A DNA stretch of 64,000 nt from Eonycteris spelaea (taxonomy: Eukaryota > Chordata > Mammalia > Chiroptera > Pteropodidae), in NCBI GenBank assembly GCA_003508835.1, contig PUFA01000224.1, positions 1,860,001 to 1,924,000 on the forward strand, written 5' to 3'. Below, piece by piece: positions 13,368 through 23,750 of this stretch. A program made the position numbers and the translations under genes. The notes under the pieces are model-generated. The model was not told where the DNA came from, did no database searches, and saw only the letters and a list, made by a program, of their open reading frames with translations. Within the stretch, counting starts at the first letter, position 1. Every line of letters starts with the position of its first letter.

Positions 13368-14619
13368 ACGCATGCACGCGTCTCCATAGTCCCTCCATCC
13401 CGGGACCCTACAGCTGAGTACAGATCCCGATTTTGAAAGAAGCGCTTCAAATCTTTCTCTATGAGGAAAAGAAAGGGGAAGAGGAGTTGAGGGCCCCCGG
13501 GTGGGACGCGGGATGGGAGTGACCCCCAGATCCCAGGGTGGGGGCGGCCTGAGGTGGAGCGTGAACCAGCCTCTGCTCCCCTTGGTGCCTCTGTTCGCCG
13601 TTGGCGCAGCGGGTTTGGCAGAGCCTTTGCGGGACGCTCATCTCAAGCACGAGCTGGCGGACTCAAACCGCAGCGGCTTAAGGGCGAAGATGCGTGGCGA
13701 TCGCCACAGCGCACTCGCTCGGGGTCGCGCGGCTCCGGAGCCAGGGGCGCGACCTGGTAGGGAAGGGCGCACGCGGTCTCAGCGTCCCCCCTGCGTCCCC
13801 GGCGGGTGGGTGACGAGGGGCGAGGTCCTGTCTCCAAAGCAGAGCAGCCCGAGTGCTGGTGCACTGGGCCGGGTGTGAATGCACGGGGACTCGACAAGGG
13901 TGGGAAGGACGGAGGCAGATACCGGCGGGGAACGGGGACAGGGGTCTCTTTGGGACACTCGCTGGCGCCACTTGGCGACGAGGAACGGCGGGCGCCGTGA
14001 GCAGGAGGTAACTGGCCTGGAAGAAAACACAGCCCCTTCCCAAACCTGAATCCAAGCCCGATGATGGCACCTCATTTTACGGCTGCGTGAACAGAGCCCC
14101 AGGTGTGGCCGCAGCCCTCCGACGCGGCGACACTTGCCCCCGGAATCCCAGAGACCTTCGAGGGCTTTTCAAGGGGCCCGAGAAGAAAACGAAAACCCCT
14201 CCTCCCCGCCCGGACGAGCCCACGCACTGGTCCAAAACCCAGCAGCTGCCTGGGATGCTCAGAGAGGGGTCGCCACCCCTCCACTCTCAGAATCACACTT
14301 CGCCGACACCCAGCCCTGTCTAGTGTCCCCCACCCGTTTTCTTTCCGGCCCCTCGGGTCCCCTAAGCGCACTAAACGCGGGAGCAGCTTCCCCCTTCCAG
14401 GGGGGCGATTCCTAGGGCTCGCATCCAGCAGAGCTCTGCTCCGGAATGCGCGAGGCAGAGGGGGCAGGACAGAGTTGCGCGAGGAAGCCTCGGACAGAGC
14501 CGGGGGGCCGGACGCCGGACATCGGCCTGGGAGGGGCTAACGCGACGTCCCTGGGCCGCGGCCCCCTATCTCCCAGGAGCCACCTCAACCGGGTGTCGCC
14601 CCGGCTGCCGCCCCCTAAG

Positions 14620-14694
14620 CACGTGCTGCTGCTGGCGTGCGTCAGCGCTGGGCAAACAGATGACTGGCGGGCAGCGCCGGGCGGGGCTATTTAA
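14620..14694 (+). promoter_or_regulatory. CCK core promoter: E-box, CRE/TRE-like element, GC box, TATA-like box
   Basis: In order: CACGTG E-box at 14620-14625, TGCGTCA (CRE/AP-1-like) at 14638-14644, GGGCGGGGC Sp1-type GC box at 14679-14687, and TATTTAA at 14688-14694. This cluster matches the known proximal CCK promoter, where the CRE/TRE element mediates CREB/AP-1 responses and the E-box binds bHLH factors. The start site is expected about 25-30 bases after the TATA-like box, near 14720. Confidence 0.88.
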
Positions 14695-14719
14695 GAGGCG
14701 GCCTCGCGCTCGCCCACCT

Positions 14720-14784
14720 GAACGGGGCTCGGCTCGCCGGCTGCACTACCAGAACCGCGAAGCCAGCAGCGTCCTACTCCGCAG
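14720..14784 (+). other. CCK: CCK exon 1 (5' UTR)
   Basis: An untranslated leader exon between the inferred start site and a good donor (GCAG|gtaggt at 14784/14785). The 5' end is estimated from the TATA-like box and may be off by several bases. No ATG lies in it. The 1,026-base intron 1 follows, to 15810. Confidence 0.75.
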
Positions 14785-15810
14785 GTAGGTTCCCTGGCTC
14801 TCCTACGGGAATCCAAGCGCCAAGTGGCCTGGAAGAAGAACCCTGTCCACGGTTTTGTGCCCTTTCCGTTTAATTTTTCTGTTTTCCCTGTCTTCTTTCC
14901 GACAACTCGAAAGACATCCTTTGAGGTCAGAAATGTCCGTGAGGGGATGGGTGGTTTGAGCAGCTTTGTTCTTATGCGCGCAGCGCCGGGGACGTCAATT
15001 TGCGGGATCAGAGCGCACCCTGGGTTTTGCGAGATGCTGCACGGAGGTTCGGTGTACTTCGCAGTCTGTCAGATAAACCGACAGGTTTTAGGATTTAAGT
15101 TCATTTTAAATACTGCAGAACAATTCTTTGGAGACAGGTGTTCTAACTGCTCGCAGATGTGAGATGCAGCGGAGCTTTGCCAGCCACCGAGAACAGAGCG
15201 CGTCTTTCTGATCGTGAAAAACCCGACTCGAGCTTCGGTGTGTTGCCAATTCCCGTGTGCATCTTGAAGAGAAACTTTATAGATGTGATTTTTATTCTTG
15301 CTCCCACATTTTACACCGTGCTTCTCTCCTCCCCATTGTTTCCCTATCGAAAGCTTCTTAGCTATGTGGGGAGATGCTCCTTTTTTCCCAAGTGTCTCAT
15401 TTCTCCCTCGGAGTCTTCGCTTTAGATTTCCACATTATCTTTAATCTCTTGCTTTGCCAAGTTAGCAGACAAGAGACGCTCTACAAACCCTTCCTCAAAC
15501 TAAAGAAAAACAGAAGAAATTCTTTCTGCCAATCAGGGCAGAAGACAGGGTCTCCGTCCGCCCCACAGGCACCGGGTGTGGTTCACCCCAAAAGACAGGC
15601 GATGTGCGCCCCGGACCGCGCGCCCTGTGCCCACCCGGCTCCGGTCTGCGCTCGGCGAGCCCGGGTGCTAGCACCTGCCTGGCGGGCCTGGGGCTCCGCG
15701 GGTTTGGACTGAGCCCCCTCTTTTCTGTAACCCGTGTGCCCTGACGCTCCCCGAGAGCATGCGGCTGCCCCACCTTTTCGTTCACATGCGCTCCTCTTTG
15801 CTCTCCGCAG
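14785..15810 (+). other. CCK intron 1
   Basis: Bounded by gtaggt at the donor and 'tttgctctccgcag' at the acceptor. Its 3' third (after 15560) is CpG-rich. No repeat or RNA gene was recognised inside. Confidence 0.85.
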
Positions 15811-16026
15811 CCATGAACAGCGGCGTGTGCTTGTGCGTGCTGATGGCGGTGCTGGCTGCCGGCGCCCTGGCGCAGCCCGTGTCTCCCGCGGACCTCGAGG
15901 TCCCTGGGGCGCAGCGGGAGAAGGAGGCGCCCCGGAGGCAGCTGAGAGCAGTGCACAGGATGGACGGCGAGCCCCGAGCGCACCTGGGCGCGCTGCTGGC
16001 CAGATACATCCAGCAGGCTCGGAAAG
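15811..16026 (+). CDS. CCK: CCK exon 2 (start codon, signal peptide, prosegment)
   Basis: The acceptor is ctccgcag at 15810; the ATG is at 15813-15815. Codes for residues 1-71 plus the first base of codon 72, ending [11 protein letters not shown]. The donor is G|gtaccg at 16026/16027. GC-rich throughout, and the opposite strand stays open for 196 codons as a composition artefact. Confidence 0.97.
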
Positions 16027-19000
16027 GTACCGATGCCGCCTCCCCGTCCCTCCCCTCTGCCCCGGCGCGGCTCTCCCAGTCTTGACCCTGCTCTCCAGCG
16101 TCTGGCTGAGGGAGGTGGGTAAACTCTCGAGAGGAAACACAGGCGACACTTTCAGCTGAAAGGTTTTTTTCACTTTCTTTTCTCAGTTAAACTGCCCCTG
16201 ACAGAGCCTATTCTTGGACATCCTTTGTAGCAAACTGAGGGCGAGTGTTATTAGTAAGGGAAACCTTCTGAAAAAGCTCTCTTTAAACTAATTTTTGGCA
16301 CAAGGTGCTGTTAAAGCTCAACACCATATTATGAAGACATTAAAAGATAATTCCCGATCAAATTACGGATTCAAAGGGCTTTCACAGATCCACTAAATAC
16401 CCTCTCCTATGAATGCAAAGGAACCAGGAGCCACCCACATACTGACGCCTGTAAATCCTGTAGCAGGAAGTGATCAATGCTGAGAATGGTTGAGATCTGA
16501 CTCCAACAATTTAAAAAGAAGTGACAACGTGTTGGTTTTCGCCAAAGTACGTAACAGGAGGAAAGAGTCAGTAGCAGTTTTGAGTTCTTGGCAGCCCCTT
16601 AACACACTTAGCCAACGATGGATGTGTTGTGATTTTGCTGTTGGCAAGGTGTTCCCAATGCAGCAGGAACTAATCAAGCTAATTTTCTCAGCATCAAAGT
16701 CTTCCTCGGGGAGTTAGGTGAGCCAGCAGCACCCTGGGTGGCCTATCTACGACCCTGTTCCCTTTCTGGGCCTGTCTCACCTGTGAAGTGGGAGCAGGCT
16801 GGAGTCCGGCTCTGCCCCTCTCTTCAGAGGGAGGCTCATGTATCTCTAGGGCCCTCAGGAATCAATGGGACTGGGGCGGTCTTTTTTTCTATTAACTTTG
16901 TCCACAGTGATACTGATTATGAACACATTGTTTTGTAGGGGAGTGTGATAAACTTCACCAACACTGCTGGACAGTAAAGCCACAGGAAACACTGCTGGGA
17001 GGGTTGGGGGAAGGACCCCTTTCCCCTGAGGCTCACTTACCTCCTGGTGTGCCCTGGGCCTGACTCAAACCTGAACTCCTGGCTGGACTAGGTGGGTGGG
17101 GTGGGGTGGGGCGGGATGGAGCACTTGTCTCTCCAGAGTGTTCAATGGTTTCATGCCAGGGCGAGACTGAGACCTTTGTGAGCAAGGGATTTCAGAAGGA
17201 AGGAGCAGAAGATAATTTGTCGTGTCATCCTCTCTTTTGGAAATTATCCAATGACCATCTCTGTTTTACTTTCCTCCTAATTAAATGAAAGAAGTGGAAA
17301 TAACACTATCAGTTGATAGGGAAAGTCTGGAAACTTTTGGGGTTTCTACTGATTGTCTGTCTGAAAGTAATTTAAATATTTGTCCCTGGGGTGGGGGGGG
17401 GGGCGTGAATTTCAGCCAGACCAGTCTGAAAATGTAGGATTTTTTTTTATTGAGCCATAATCTGGAACCCCCTCCCAAGCTTCAGAAAAAATCCACAAGA
17501 AACAGTTCTGGGAAGCAAGTCAGTCATCAAACTCTTTCCCCAGAACTGACGCTTGATGTTGTCTTTATTCCACAAACCTTAGCTAGAAAGTTTTTCCTAG
17601 TTCTTCTCAGCCCCTTCTCCCTTTGTCTCTAGCCTGTAGTGCCCAGCAAACAGAGGTGGAAATTGTAGTCATTTGGGGTTTAGGCTGCCAATGGCCAAGA
17701 TCGTGCTAGTTAGAAAACAATTATACTATTCTATTGGACAAATATGAACCAGAAGTAAATATTTACACACATAAAGACTAAATAGTTTCTTTGACTAGCT
17801 GACATATTTTGAGATCATATCGGCTCTATAATATATAGTTGATCAAAACTCTGTAGTATATACTATGCTTAAAGATTCTAAATGAGATCACGTGCTCTGT
17901 GGGCAGTGCTCAAGAAGTTGTCATTAGGAATTGTCTGCAGAGCTTTCAGTGATCTGAGGAGGAGCAATTCCACTGGGGGTGGGGGCTTCTAGCGTACACC
18001 TGTCTCCCCCGCCACCCCTCTTCCCCAGCAAAGCACAGGGCTACATCTGCATCGTCTCTCTTCGTTCTGACAACGGCTTTGCAGGACAAGTCCTATTATC
18101 CTCATTTCGTCAGTGTGGAAGCTGGGCTTCTAGAAGCGTGACTAACCTACACAGATAGCACATCCAGCCAGCAGCAGGGCTGAGTCTGAGTCCTGCCCTC
18201 CCCACAGGGTCTGGACTGCTAGCTCAGCTTCCCAGCTGTGCTGCCCATCCTGGGTGTTAAAGTTTAAAGGGGCCAGGCCCTTCGATTCGATTTTGTACCT
18301 TGGTTGTAAGTCCCTACTCGGTGCGGGGAAGTGAGTGAGCAAAGGCTCTGTGTGGCGTGGGGGAACTGCGTAACAAACACAGCTTGAGTGGCTGGACACA
18401 GTGTCCCCAACGACAGCCCAGGCTGCTTGCTTGCATCAAAGCTGCCACTGTCCCTCCAGTGGCTGGAACTTTGGGTCACCTCATCCTTAGAGGGGGAATT
18501 CACCATCTGCAGCAGGAGGATCCTTTTTCCATGCGACTCTGCGCAGACAGCGGGGTCGGCAAGTTTGGCTGGATGCGGAGACTACATTTCCCCTGAGATG
18601 GGCTGAACGACTAAATAGCAGGGGCTGGTTTTCTTCTGCACAGGCTGGAGGTGTCTGCAAAAGGGCCGGCGTGTGCTGGGTTGACTCTGAGTTCCAGGGC
18701 TGGGACAGGGTTTGCGGGCGGGGGAGAGGAGGAGAGGGTAGGGACATGGCTCTGCATAGTTGTTCCTGGGTTTTAATCTAGCCAGCTTTCTTTGACTACC
18801 TGAGACAGAGCACCTGCCTCTGCAGCGTCGTCATCCGCAAACAAGTCATAGTCTGACTCTGTGAAGCCTGTGGGCAGGAGCCGGCAAAGGCAGCCTCATG
18901 ACAGCGTCACGAACAGTGGGGGACGCAGTGGCCCCTACTACAAGGGGAACCACTGAAGCCACCTAGGCTTTGCCCATCGAGGTCCCTGAGGGACATTTCT

Positions 19001-20006
19001 TGCTCCTTAGTTTGCACAGGAGATGACATTATACTGATTTCCTACCCAGGAGGTCACTGTGATCTAAGGGCGAAGATTGTGTCACATGCCTCGAAAAAAC
19101 CCCCCTCTTCATGTCCCTGCTCAATCAATGTGAAGTACACACAAGAGTCATCTTGCTCCTAAGGGCTTAACTCCATCCCGAAGGCCCATTTCAGCATCAG
19201 TGATTGCATTTTGGTGAAAATGGCTGAATCAAATGACCTCTTTAGCACCTCCCTGGCCCGCCTTTCTTCAAGTGTTACTAAGTGCTATGATTTTAATCTG
19301 ACATTTTCCTTTTTCTCAATAACATTAAAAAAAAGAAGAAGGTAGCTTTCAAAGTACTAATTCTAGCAATAGGACTTAATTCCATTTTTAAAGCATTCCA
19401 ACATCAAAATATTGTCATCACATTACCTTAACGAGAGGCAGGCATGCTCAGAGGTAGTAAGGGGTAAACTTTATAAATGGATAAATGCTAGAGAAGTCCT
19501 TGTAGCTGGCCCTTCTGGAGGGCCAGCTACAGAAGGGGACACACTCCTGGGAGCAGGAAAACCTAGGCAGGTTCCAGCCGTGAAGGGCTGGAGTCGACGA
19601 ATCCACCTAAATCCTTACTGATCGCAAACCACACGCACAGCTGGTAAATACCGCCCTCTCTCTGTCCAGTCACGCAGACGTGGGTCCTTCTCCTCTTGCA
19701 GATTTTGGTGCAGCAGTCTCACCCTTGATGGCTCTTTGGTGCTTTTAAGAAGGTGCACCTTACACGTTGTCTGGGTTTTTTTTTTTGTCTCCCATAATGT
19801 TCTCCTTTACAACAGGAACTAGTGATGCTCTAGACATAATGGCTCTGTTTCCTTCCTCTTCGCCCCTTGTAGCTCCTTCCAGCCGAATGTCCGTGATCAA
19901 GAACCTGCAGGGCCTGGACCCCAACCACAGGATAAGTGACCGTGACTACATGGGCTGGATGGACTTCGGCCGGCGCAGCGCGGAGGAGTATGAGTACCCC
20001 TCGTAG
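15813..20006 (+). CDS. CCK: Preprocholecystokinin, complete (two coding exons: 15813-16026 and 19873-20006)
   Basis: CCK encodes the precursor of cholecystokinin, a secreted peptide of intestinal I cells and neurons that acts on CCK1R and CCK2R (gallbladder contraction, pancreatic secretion, satiety). The joined frame is 348 bases, 115 residues plus stop, the usual mammalian length. Residues 1-20 are a signal peptide ending GALA|QP. CCK-33 is residues 71-103, CCK-12 is 92-103 after Arg91, and CCK-8 (DYMGWMDF) is 96-103 after Arg95. Tyr97 is the sulfation site. Gly104-Arg105-Arg106 supplies the amide and the dibasic cleavage, and the tail is SAEEYEYPS. The start ATG lies two bases into exon 2, has G at -3, and opens the only signal peptide. 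Codon 72 is split by intron 2. The N-terminal prosegment is diverged, as is normal, while the hormone is strictly conserved. The frame is intact. Confidence 0.99.
18045..18215 (-). mobile_element. MIR SINE fragment
   Basis: Antisense MIR wording: 'tattatcctcatttcgtcagtgtggaagctggg', then 'gcagggctgagtctgagtcctgc', as in the MIR core and its tRNA-side half. An old relic within CCK intron 2. Confidence 0.6.
19501..19531. other. Perfect 13-bp inverted repeat with 5-base loop
   Basis: The left arm (19501-19513, tgtagctggccct) and right arm (19519-19531) are exact reverse complements around a tctgg loop, with a possible extra G-U pair outside. It lies 342 bases before CCK exon 3, so it would fold in the pre-mRNA. 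Function unknown. Confidence 0.9.
19873..20006 (+). CDS. CCK: CCK exon 3 coding part (bioactive peptide and stop)
   Basis: The acceptor is cccttgtag at 19872. The exon completes codon 72 (G|CT) and encodes all of CCK-33 except its first residue, then the GRR amidation/cleavage signal, the C-terminal flanking nonapeptide and TAG at 20004-20006. Confidence 0.98.
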
Positions 20007-20277
20007 GGCCGCCGCCCAGCTCTGCCCTGCAGGACCACCCTCCCGACTCAGAGAAGGCGGATTAACAAAATAATCACACTCATAACTCATTGTCTCTGAA
20101 GTTTGGCATTTTAAGCGTCTATTTATTAAGTTCTCCATGTGAAAAGTCTGTAAGATTTTTCTGGTGCAGCCACGCACCTCAGCAGAATTGTACAAGTGGA
20201 AGACAAAATGTGTCCTTTGTCTGTGACCCCTGGTCCTAAAGTGTTGCTATGCTATTAAAGTGATTTCATTCTGCGCC
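20007..20277 (+). other. CCK: CCK 3' UTR
   Basis: About 270 bases from the stop to the expected cleavage point about 20 bases after ATTAAA (20254-20259). AT-rich in its middle part. The length is close to that of other mammalian CCK mRNAs. Confidence 0.8.
20254..20259 (+). terminator. CCK poly(A) signal ATTAAA
   Basis: ATTAAA, the common variant signal, 248 bases after the stop codon, followed by 'gtgatttcattctg' with GT/T-rich sequence downstream. Confidence 0.8.
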
Positions 20278-21959
20278 ATCGTCCTCTGTCACCCGAGGGC
20301 AAAGGGCCCCAGTCAGTCCTCAGAAGGTTGGAGGAGGGGATCCCTGCTGTAGATGGTCCCAGGCAGGGCTTGAGAAAGGAGGGTGGGGCGTAGAGCTGAC
20401 TTCTCTGCTGCAGGTGAGGTGGCCCGTAGCAGGGCCTTCTGTGTCGGCTCCGTGGTCCAGCCCTGGCCACCCTGGGCCCTGGGCCTCAGCTGGGAGTCGT
20501 TGCAAAGAGAGAACTCGCATTTCTTGGAGTGAGTGCCCATTTGTCGGGGTGAGGCCCAGAGTTGGCAACTTGGAGCGGAGCCACGGTAACATGTGTGGCA
20601 ATTGGTGGTGGCTTTGAGTGGACCCGATGGAGCTTACTGGGCAGAGGTAGGAGGGAGCCTAAAGGCCTGTTCCCCTAACCCTTTCAATGCTACCACTGAA
20701 TCCAGGCAGGTCCCCTTCTAAGTGGTGTGTCCTTCTTATCTCTGTGCCCCCTGCTGACACAGGGGCCCAGGAACCAGGACATATAACCAGGCTCTTTCTC
20801 AGCCCTTCCTGAAGAAGCAGGACAGGCTGCTGCAGCCAAGCAGAGCATGCCTCCCAGAAGAGCCAGCAGCTCCCCAAGCTCTGCCGGAACGAGGCCTGGG
20901 GAACTCACGCACAGTCCGAAGGCCACGCTTCCGCCTTCTCCTTCCGCTCCTCTGCCCCTCACTCCTTCCACGGCGTGTCCTCTCCACTCCGTTCCTTTGC
21001 CCTCAGCTGGCAGGATCTCCACCCTAGGCCATGCCCTCCTGCAGCAGTTCACGGCTGCGTGCACCCTCAGCTCTGCTAATTGAGACTGTTTACAGGCTCT
21101 TTGTTGTTCATGCAAAGGAATTTAGAAGTTGAAAGGGGCAACGGCTGTCATTCTAGCCCAACACACACACCCTCACCATACCCCCACTCCCATTTTATGG
21201 CTAATAAACTTGCCCCAGACCACACAGTGAATTAGTGATGGCACCTGCAGCCCTTTCCGGAATTCACTCCAGGCTGAACCATAACGAACTTGCTGGGTGG
21301 TCTGGCTTAGAGCCTGGCCTGCCCTACCTAGACTACTCAAGTCTCAACATGGGCAGTAGCCAGAGGGTAGACAGAATGCACTTTCTCCACATTTGCTTTA
21401 CCAAAACCTGACCACCATACATCTCTCCTGTAAAATGAGGAAATCTTTGCACAATGCACCCCAACTTTATTTCTCAGGTTCAACCGATCACAGGTAAAAA
21501 GAAAGGCAGGTGGAAAAAAGGTATTCCACGTTCATTTTTTACAAATAACACAAAACACCATCCTTTTTTCTTAGCTCAAGTTTGAAGAGCCGAAGCAAAG
21601 GATCTTGACCGCTTAGCTAGATCTTTAGGTACCTTGAGTATTCGTTTCTCGGTGTCTTCAAATTATTGCTAGTCCTGAAAATGAATAAATCAGAAGTCAC
21701 GCCAATTCCTCACGAATGTCCCCTGGCTCTGGGTTCTGAAAGAATTTATGAAACGATCTGTTGGTGCCTGCCTCCTCCTGCTCTGAGTTCTGTTCTCCTG
21801 GAGAACTAGGATCAGGGGTCCCCGGATGACAGAGTCCTTGCCCAGATTCCCCACCATACCCGAGGCTCTCATGGACCGACCTCCCCCCAGGCAGCCTCGT
21901 CATCACCCCCACCTCTCTGACCTCCTCCCTTACAGCCATCCCCTCATTCACTCTTCACA
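20278..21959. other. Intergenic DNA downstream of CCK
   Basis: No gene is recognised. 21120-21290 carries a MIR-like antisense fragment ('cccattttatggctaataaac..cagaccacacagtgaattagtgatgg'). The open frames here, up to 141 aa, lack splice context and recognisable domains. Confidence 0.55.
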
Positions 21960-22372
21960 CCCCAGTCTCATTGCCTCCCTTGCTATTCCTTGAAAACACT
22001 AAACTCCGTCCTACCTCAGGGCCTTTGCACCTGCTGTTCCCGCTGCCTGCCTCACCTTCCTCCAAAAAGCATTACTGGACCTCTCAGCTCATTTCGTGCC
22101 AACATTACCTGCTCAGAAACCATTCGACTATCTCTCTCAAAAAAAGCTATTGTTCTTTATCCTTTCCTTTGATTTGCCTTTTTCTCAGGCTTATCGTCAC
22201 TTGGAATTAACATAATTTATCTATCAATTTATTGGTTCTGTCTCACCCATGAGGATGTCAGCTCTGTTAGGGTAGAGATTTTTGTCTGTTTTGTTTATTG
22301 CTATTTCTAATGCCTGCCTCAGTACCTGGCACGTAGTAGATACTCAGAAAATACTTGTTAATTAATTAATCA
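21960..22372 (+). mobile_element. LINE-2 3' end
   Basis: Good order of L2 landmarks: 'cagggcctttgcacctgctgttcccgctgcctg', 'gggtagagatttttgtctgttttgtttattgct' and 'gcctggcacgtagtagatactcagaaaatacttgtt'. An ancient non-coding relic. Confidence 0.8.
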
Positions 22373-22482
22373 ATTAATAAGGGGGAAATATTCGCTAGAT
22401 CCCTGCTATTCAGGTTACAGATTGGTTTTAGAAGCAGTTTGGTCAGACCATTTCTTTCAAAAGTTGGAGAGGTAAAGCAGAC

Positions 22483-22511
22483 CACACACACACACACACA
22501 CACACACACAA
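22483..22511. repeat. (CA)n microsatellite, first of a close pair
   Basis: About 14 CA units, separated from the next CA tract by only 67 bases of ordinary sequence. Confidence 0.95.
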
Positions 22512-22575
22512 TAGCTGACAGCATGTATGACATCCATGGAGAATGACAGTATACTTTAAAATACATCTCACTCCC

Positions 22576-22578
<3 letters not shown>

Positions 22579-22621
<43 letters not shown>
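22579..22621. repeat. (AC)n microsatellite, second of a close pair
   Basis: About 21 uninterrupted AC units. Confidence 0.95.
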
Positions 22622-22622
<1 letters not shown>

Positions 22623-22979
22623 CCAGCCGTATTTCTTTTGCTGCAGTTAAAATCCAGGAAGCATAGAGCAATAGCATAGGAGAAAGGAGAGTTGATGGTT
22701 TTATTGCATTTATTCAGAATATCAGAGAAACGGTTCATAGTGGGGAGTTGTTAAAGAAACGAACGAACATCCGGTTGGTGGACTAGTCAGCAGTTATTCA
22801 ATGGGTATGAGGACGATGGAGGAACATGGAAAATGACCATGATCCATGTAAAGTGAAACTGGCCTCTGATTACATTAAGTTTATTTACTTTTAATGAGAT
22901 TATGTGAAAACGAAGATAGTCATGTTAGGGTCATAAGATCACAGGTATTTTTCTTCCTCTAAACTTCCTGTGCTATTTG
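22622..22979. other. Intergenic DNA, probable worn L1 sequence
   Basis: 22690-22930 ('gagttgttaaagaaacgaacgaacatccggttg', 'catggaaaatgaccatgatccatgtaaagtgaaa') resembles the degenerate 3' part of L1M elements. No coding content. Confidence 0.35.
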
Positions 22980-22991
22980 TAGATCATCCTG

Positions 22992-23023
<32 letters not shown>

Positions 23024-23034
23024 TAGATCATCCT
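22980..23034 (-). mobile_element. Poly(A)-tail-like insertion with 11-bp target-site duplication
   Basis: The 11-mer tagatcatcct occurs at 22980-22990 and again at 23024-23034, flanking a pure T/G tract (T with TTTG and TTTTG units). This is what a target-primed retro-insertion in antisense orientation leaves when it carries little more than its A-rich tail. Confidence 0.65.
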
Positions 23035-23750
23035 TGTAACAACTATAGCTTATGTTTCCAGAGTCTGCCAGTCTACAGAGAGACGCAGAGTCGTAGGAAA
23101 AGCCATAAAACTAGTTCTTCTCCTTTCTTTACCAGAGAAACACTCCGAATTATCCCCAGATGATTTTGACGATCACTAAGGCTTGTCACCTATGTGGCCA
23201 ACCGCAGTGTCCATTATTTTGCCCTCCTTGGCTCCTTCTTGCTAAGGCCATGAAACTCCCTGAAGATGCCACCGCGCTTGTGGAGATAACAGCATTTAGC
23301 TGGCTGTGCCTACCCCCAGGTTCCGGCCCGGCGTCTTCTGGTAGCTCTGTCCTCAGTGTGGGAGTCTGAGCCACACTACTGCCATTCTGTTCTCACTGGC
23401 TCTCAGTAGCTCTCCGTATGGCCTGGATGCCATGGGAATCTCTCCAATAAGCAGTTATCATCAAAGATGCCAAGTTGCCCCCACACAGGTGGCTGTACTG
23501 CCTTCCTTGGTTATGGAAGTCCTTTATTCTGCTCACAAGTTTCCAGAAACATCACTGGCCTCTGAAAGGCAGCTTTGTATATCTGAAGTCTCTGCATTTA
23601 CTTTGTAAATTGAAAATGGTAGCTTGAGTCACGTGGGTGGTCCATTCTTTACACCTGGTGGTTGCTTTGCATTCAGCAGGGTAGGGATGATGCACAGGAG
23701 CCACTAGTTCAGCAACACCCTTCTGTCTGAAGAATTTCATCATTTTTTTT
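23035..23750. other. Unrecognised intergenic DNA
   Basis: No gene and no repeat family that I can name. The segment abutting the L1 relic may still belong to it, because the antisense frame 'MMKFFRQKGVAELV' at 23743-23552 lies directly downstream of the L1 frame. Confidence 0.4.

Larger units (their letters stand above)
13490..14800. promoter_or_regulatory. CpG island over the CCK promoter and exon 1
   Basis: G+C and CpG density rise sharply at about 13.49 kb and fall again after exon 1 at about 14.8 kb. The island is about 1.3 kb and lies mostly upstream of the start site. It contains no conserved reading frame, although GC-richness opens several long shadow frames on both strands. A second CpG-rich block covers coding exon 2 at 15560-16080. 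Confidence 0.8.
16027..19872 (+). other. CCK intron 2
   Basis: A 3,846-base GT-AG intron. It holds MIR-like fragments (about 16755-16800 and 18045-18215), a ten-G run near 17393-17402 and the perfect hairpin listed at 19501-19531. No conserved alternative exon was recognised. Confidence 0.85.

Noticed and set aside
13501..14540. Frames of 125-145 codons in the CpG island
   Set aside because: Pro/Arg/Gly-rich shadows of GC composition, found on both strands; no conserved protein.
15495..16173. 162- and 196-codon minus-strand frames over CCK exon 2
   Set aside because: Antisense of a GC-rich exon; open only because stop codons are rare in such composition.
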